Made by a program: the position numbers and the translations under genes. DNA of 54,517 nucleotides from an uncultured Clostridia bacterium (GTDB lineage: Bacteria; Bacillota; Clostridia; Peptostreptococcales; Acidaminobacteraceae), in NCBI GenBank assembly GCA_927417275.1, contig CAKMJV010000041.1, forward strand, positions 1-54,517. The letters run 5' to 3'. The notes under the pieces are model-generated. The model searched no databases, was not told where the DNA came from, and worked only from the letters and a program-made list of their open reading frames with translations. Positions 51,505 through 54,517 of the stretch are shown piece by piece (the stretch's first letter is position 1; each line of letters begins with the position of its first letter).

Positions 51505-52117
51505 ATGCCTTCAAATCAGTAAAGCCTATAAAAATAAGTCCTTGTTTAAGGATCTAAATATTGCCTTTGAAAAGGGGATTTGTAATTGTATCACGGGAGA
51601 AAACGGTTCGGGTAAAACGACGCTTTTAAAAATCGTGGCTGGCCTAGAAAAAGCCGATTTTGGAAACGTTCGTGTGAAGGGGACCTGTACGTATTCTGGC
51701 AGTAATCCTTACATGCTCCGCGGGACGGTGATGGAAAACATACTGTATCCATTGACATTAAAACGACAGGGGCAGCAATCCGACCTTAAAAAAGTGCAGG
51801 CGATGATCGCACAGTTGGGATTAGATGGGCTAGAACACCGAGAGGCCCACTCGCTATCGTCGGGGGAGAAGCAAAAAGTGGCGCTGGGACGGGCATTGGT
51901 TTGGAACCCAGATATTTTGCTGCTGGATGAACCCACGGCAAACATAGATGTCGAAACCATCGAACGCATCGAACATATACTACTCGAGTATGTAAAAGAT
52001 CCTGAACACACGTTGTTACTCGTAAGCCATGATTTAGAACAAGCGAGGCGATTATCTGGCGAAACGTGGGTTTTAAAAACGCAAGGCCTTTCTAAAGTAA
52101 ACCCCAAAGTGCTTTAA
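51494..52117 (+). CDS. tupC: TupC-like tungstate ABC ATPase
   Basis: 207 residues. Walker A GENGSGKTT, signature LSSGEKQKVALGRAL, Walker B ILLLDEPTANID and switch His in VSHDLEQA. It is short, lacking the extra regulatory C-terminal domain of ModC, as usual for TupC. It overlaps tupB by 11 nt. Confidence 0.9.
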   Translation: MSIECLQISKAYKNKSLFKDLNIAFEKGICNCITGENGSGKTTLLKIVAGLEKADFGNVRVKGTCTYSGSNPYMLRGTVMENILYPLTLKRQGQQSDLKKVQAMIAQLGLDGLEHREAHSLSSGEKQKVALGRALVWNPDILLLDEPTANIDVETIERIEHILLEYVKDPEHTLLLVSHDLEQARRLSGETWVLKTQGLSKVNPKVL

Positions 52118-52138
52118 TTTGAAATAAGGAGCGTACAC

Positions 52139-53380
52139 ATGGCTTATCTAAATGTCGTTAAAGTGGCAGATGCACTTTCGCAGATGAAAGAAAAATTTCC
52201 AACATACCACGCAGTTGAGCACATCGCTTTGGCAAATGCTGTGGGTAGAATATTGGCAGCGCCGCTTTATGCATATGAAAATCTACCTGCTTTCAGACGC
52301 TCCATGGTGGATGGGTATGCGGTAAAAGCATCCGACACACAAGGCGCATCGGAACAATCGCCCATTTTACTGCGGTATTTGGGTGAGGTGGATATGGGTG
52401 ATCAAGCAGGCGAAGCACTTACTACTGGCACGGCACTTTATGTGCCAACGGGTGGTGAAATCCCAGAAGGCGCAGATGCAATGATTATGATCGAGCATAC
52501 AGAACGCATGGGACCCGATGTGGCTGTATTTACCACACCGAGATTTGGCGAACATATCGTGGATATCGGAGAAGATGTCAAAGCGGATGAAAGTGTCTTA
52601 TCAAAAGGTACTTGCATCAAAGCCCATCATATGGGACTTTTGGCGAGTTTGGGTCATCATGAACTCGCCGTGATTAAAAAGCCTCGGGTTGCGATTTTTT
52701 CAACAGGCGATGAACTGGTGGAAGTCTTTGAAACCCCAACAGGTGGACAAGTCAGAGACTGTAACCGCCCCATCATCCAAAGTGTCCTTGAGGCATGCGG
52801 ATGCGAAGTGGTGCTGTCTGAGCATCTATCGGATCACTATGAAAAACTACACGAAGCCATTAAGACCGCCGTGGCAAAGGCAGATCTCGTGATTTTATCA
52901 GGTGGCAGCTCAGCAGGACATAAAGACATGACACAAGCGGTAATCGACGGATTTTCTGAAGAGGAACAACATCCCAATGTATTTATACACGGCCTTGCCA
53001 TAAAACCCGGCAAGCCCACCATCGTAGGTGCCATCGACCAAAAGGCCATCATCGGGCTACCGGGACACCCCGCAGCCTGCTTTATCACACTGAAAGCCTT
53101 AGTGGAACCCTTTGTGCGTGGCTGGATGGGCACCGTAGATGCGCACATTAAAACAGTACCCTGTGTCGCGAATTTTCAGCTTTATGCAGCCAGTGGCAGA
53201 GATGTCTACCAACTCGTAAAACTCAGAACATCAGATGAAACGGGCACATTCATCGCCGACATCGTCTATGGTAAATCTGGCATGGTCAGTGCATTGGCAC
53301 AGGCAAACGCCTATGTGGTCGTACCCATGGCACACGAAGGCGTCTTAAAAGGCGATGCGTTAACCGCGTATCTTCTATAA
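52139..53380 (+). CDS. moeA: MoeA, molybdopterin molybdenum/tungsten transferase
   Basis: 413 residues. MVDGYAVKASDT lies in the N-terminal part; the MogA-like domain has IFSTGDELVE, SGGSSAGHKD (the adenylylated-molybdopterin site) and IKPGKPTIVG ... GLPGHPAAC. It inserts metal into adenylylated molybdopterin. In an operon with tungstate uptake, the metal is probably tungsten. GGAG-type SD. It is followed by a second moeA-like gene 10 nt downstream. Confidence 0.93.
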   Translation: MAYLNVVKVADALSQMKEKFPTYHAVEHIALANAVGRILAAPLYAYENLPAFRRSMVDGYAVKASDTQGASEQSPILLRYLGEVDMGDQAGEALTTGTALYVPTGGEIPEGADAMIMIEHTERMGPDVAVFTTPRFGEHIVDIGEDVKADESVLSKGTCIKAHHMGLLASLGHHELAVIKKPRVAIFSTGDELVEVFETPTGGQVRDCNRPIIQSVLEACGCEVVLSEHLSDHYEKLHEAIKTAVAKADLVILSGGSSAGHKDMTQAVIDGFSEEEQHPNVFIHGLAIKPGKPTIVGAIDQKAIIGLPGHPAACFITLKALVEPFVRGWMGTVDAHIKTVPCVANFQLYAASGRDVYQLVKLRTSDETGTFIADIVYGKSGMVSALAQANAYVVVPMAHEGVLKGDALTAYLL

Positions 53381-53390
53381 TGGAGGGGTC

Positions 53391-54517
53391 ATGAAAAGAA
53401 ATGTCTACTTAAAAACCGTAACACTCGAAGCCGCGCTTCAGTGTTTTGAAGAAAAAACAGCACATCGATTCAGTGAAACCTTTGAAGATGTCCCCGTGGA
53501 AGAAGCTTTTGGCAGAATCACAGCTGAGGCCGTTTACGCCCACTGTTCCAATCCAAATTTTAACGCCTCTGCCATGGACGGCATAATGGTGATTTCAGAG
53601 CGGACGCATCTCGCCGATGAAAGAAATCCCATACGGTTGACACTTGGCGTGGATTTTGAGTACGTGGACACAGGCGATGTGATCGCGCCGCCATTTGACA
53701 GTGTGATTATGATCGAAAATGTACAGGAGATCGATGAAACAACTGTAGAAATTATATCGCCCAGCCATCCGTGGGAACATGTACGCATGGTTGGTGAGGA
53801 TTTCGTCATCGGCGAAATGTTGCTTACGCGAGGTCACCAAATCACAGCTGTGGATTTAGGCGCATTGATCAGCGGCGGGCTGGTTCATATAAAAGCATAT
53901 GCGCGCTTGAAAGTCGGGTTAATCCCCACCGGCACTGAAATCGTAGAGATTGGCACAGCACTTAAACCCGGAGATATCCTAGAATCCAACAGCCGCATGT
54001 TTGCAGGCCTCGTCATGGAATCCGGCGGCATCCCTAACCGTTACCCCATCGTCCCCGACGATAAAGAACAGCTGAGACAAGCACTGCGCAAAGCCGTATC
54101 AGAAAACGACATCGTCATCATCAACGCAGGCTCCTCAGCGGGCCGAGACGATTATACCGCGGCATTAATCGCAGAACTTGGCGAAGTCTGGGTGCATGGC
54201 ATCGACATCAAGCCCGGCAAACCCACCATTTTAGGCGCGATCGACGAGGTCCCCGTAATCGGCATTCCTGGCTATCCCGTTTCAGCTTACATGACCTTTA
54301 AACATTTCGTGGTGCCAATGCTTGCGCCGACCAAACGCACCCTGCCACACACGCAAGCGGTGCTATCGCAAGCCATTCCTTCGTCACTTAAGCACAAAGA
54401 ATTTGTGCGTGTTCAACTGGGCTATGTGAATCAGAAATTAATCGCCACCCCTTTAAAAAGAGGCGCCGCTTCCACCCTATCACTGGTGAAGGCAAATGGC
54501 ATATTAACCATAGATAA
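53391..54517 (+). CDS. moeA: Second MoeA-like protein (3' end outside the window)
   Basis: The first 375 codons of a frame that runs off the right edge. The start MKRNVYLKTVTLEAALQCF follows TGGAGGGG. MoeA blocks are present: FNASAMDGIM (where most MoeA have SxMDGYA), LIPTGTEIVE, NAGSSAGRDD and IKPGKPTILGAID followed by GIPGYPVSAY. Clostridial second copies often carry a C-terminal periplasmic-binding-like domain; whether this one does cannot be seen. Paired MoeA copies may divide Mo and W, or bind different pterin forms. Confidence 0.9.
   Translation, partial: MKRNVYLKTVTLEAALQCFEEKTAHRFSETFEDVPVEEAFGRITAEAVYAHCSNPNFNASAMDGIMVISERTHLADERNPIRLTLGVDFEYVDTGDVIAPPFDSVIMIENVQEIDETTVEIISPSHPWEHVRMVGEDFVIGEMLLTRGHQITAVDLGALISGGLVHIKAYARLKVGLIPTGTEIVEIGTALKPGDILESNSRMFAGLVMESGGIPNRYPIVPDDKEQLRQALRKAVSENDIVIINAGSSAGRDDYTAALIAELGEVWVHGIDIKPGKPTILGAIDEVPVIGIPGYPVSAYMTFKHFVVPMLAPTKRTLPHTQAVLSQAIPSSLKHKEFVRVQLGYVNQKLIATPLKRGAASTLSLVKANGILTID

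Overview
The window looks like a chromosomal segment of an anaerobic, low- to medium-GC Firmicute of class Clostridia. The signs are strong purine Shine-Dalgarno sites, frequent TTG/GTG starts, a clostridial-type ParE/ParC pair, a class I c-di-GMP riboswitch, an SLH-domain protein, an Nqr/Rnf-type redox pump, an AdhR/AcoR-style sigma-54 activator and a tungstate/molybdopterin operon. A relative of Fusibacter or Acidaminobacter is a guess. Nothing looks plasmid- or phage-borne, and no CRISPR array, tRNA gene or complete insertion sequence was seen.

Layout. Positions 1-300 hold two tandem rRNA-type promoters and a leader on the minus strand, reading off the left edge, probably into a ribosomal RNA operon. 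Positions 400-8,260 hold housekeeping genes: a small membrane-anchored protein, a type II topoisomerase pair, an HD-GYP protein, SSB and an MFS transporter. Positions 8,260-32,436, all on the minus strand, form a large type IV pilus (T4P) region. Its core operon starts at a promoter and c-di-GMP riboswitch near 31,420-31,580 and runs pilB-pilT-pilC-major pilin-O-antigen-ligase-like gene-PilX-like-VWA prepilin-LamG/Ig prepilin-pilT2-pilM-pilN-pilO-SLH protein, ending at a terminator near 15,115. Downstream on the same strand lie a second prepilin peptidase, an HD-GYP protein, a multi-PAS protein and a U32 protein. The main prepilin peptidase (pilD) is just upstream. PilB carries two MshEN-type c-di-GMP motifs, so c-di-GMP probably acts on both transcription and the motor ATPase.

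Positions 32,600-36,300 carry a coiled-coil protein and a convergent operon of ferredoxin-type aldo/keto reductase, FUSC-family membrane protein and bacteriohemerythrin. At 36,369-41,236 a soluble protein that joins a Rossmann NAD(P)-binding domain to a chemotaxis signalling domain is divergent from a five-gene redox pump operon (RnfD/NqrB, RnfG/NqrC, RnfE/NqrD, RnfA/NqrE, NqrF) that has no NqrA, RnfB or RnfC in the window. Positions 41,290-47,185 are accessory: an ArsR-type regulator with a small partner, a GNAT acetyltransferase, a chemotaxis receptor, a tandem MerR regulator with an ABC-2 exporter, and several copies of a repeat built on ATGTCCCTGGCAACTTTT, two of them paired as an inverted REPIN-like element.

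Positions 47,186-54,517 hold a sigma-54 activator and, behind a well-formed -24/-12 promoter at 49,217, an operon ThiF/MoeB-like-tupA-tupB-tupC-moeA-moeA' for tungstate uptake and molybdopterin maturation. Four copies of a 15-bp palindrome GTTCY-N5-RGAAC, one over the activator's own start region and three upstream of the -24/-12 promoter, are the likely binding sites of the activator.

All functional calls come from reading the sequence and from memory of protein families. No database search or structure calculation was run.
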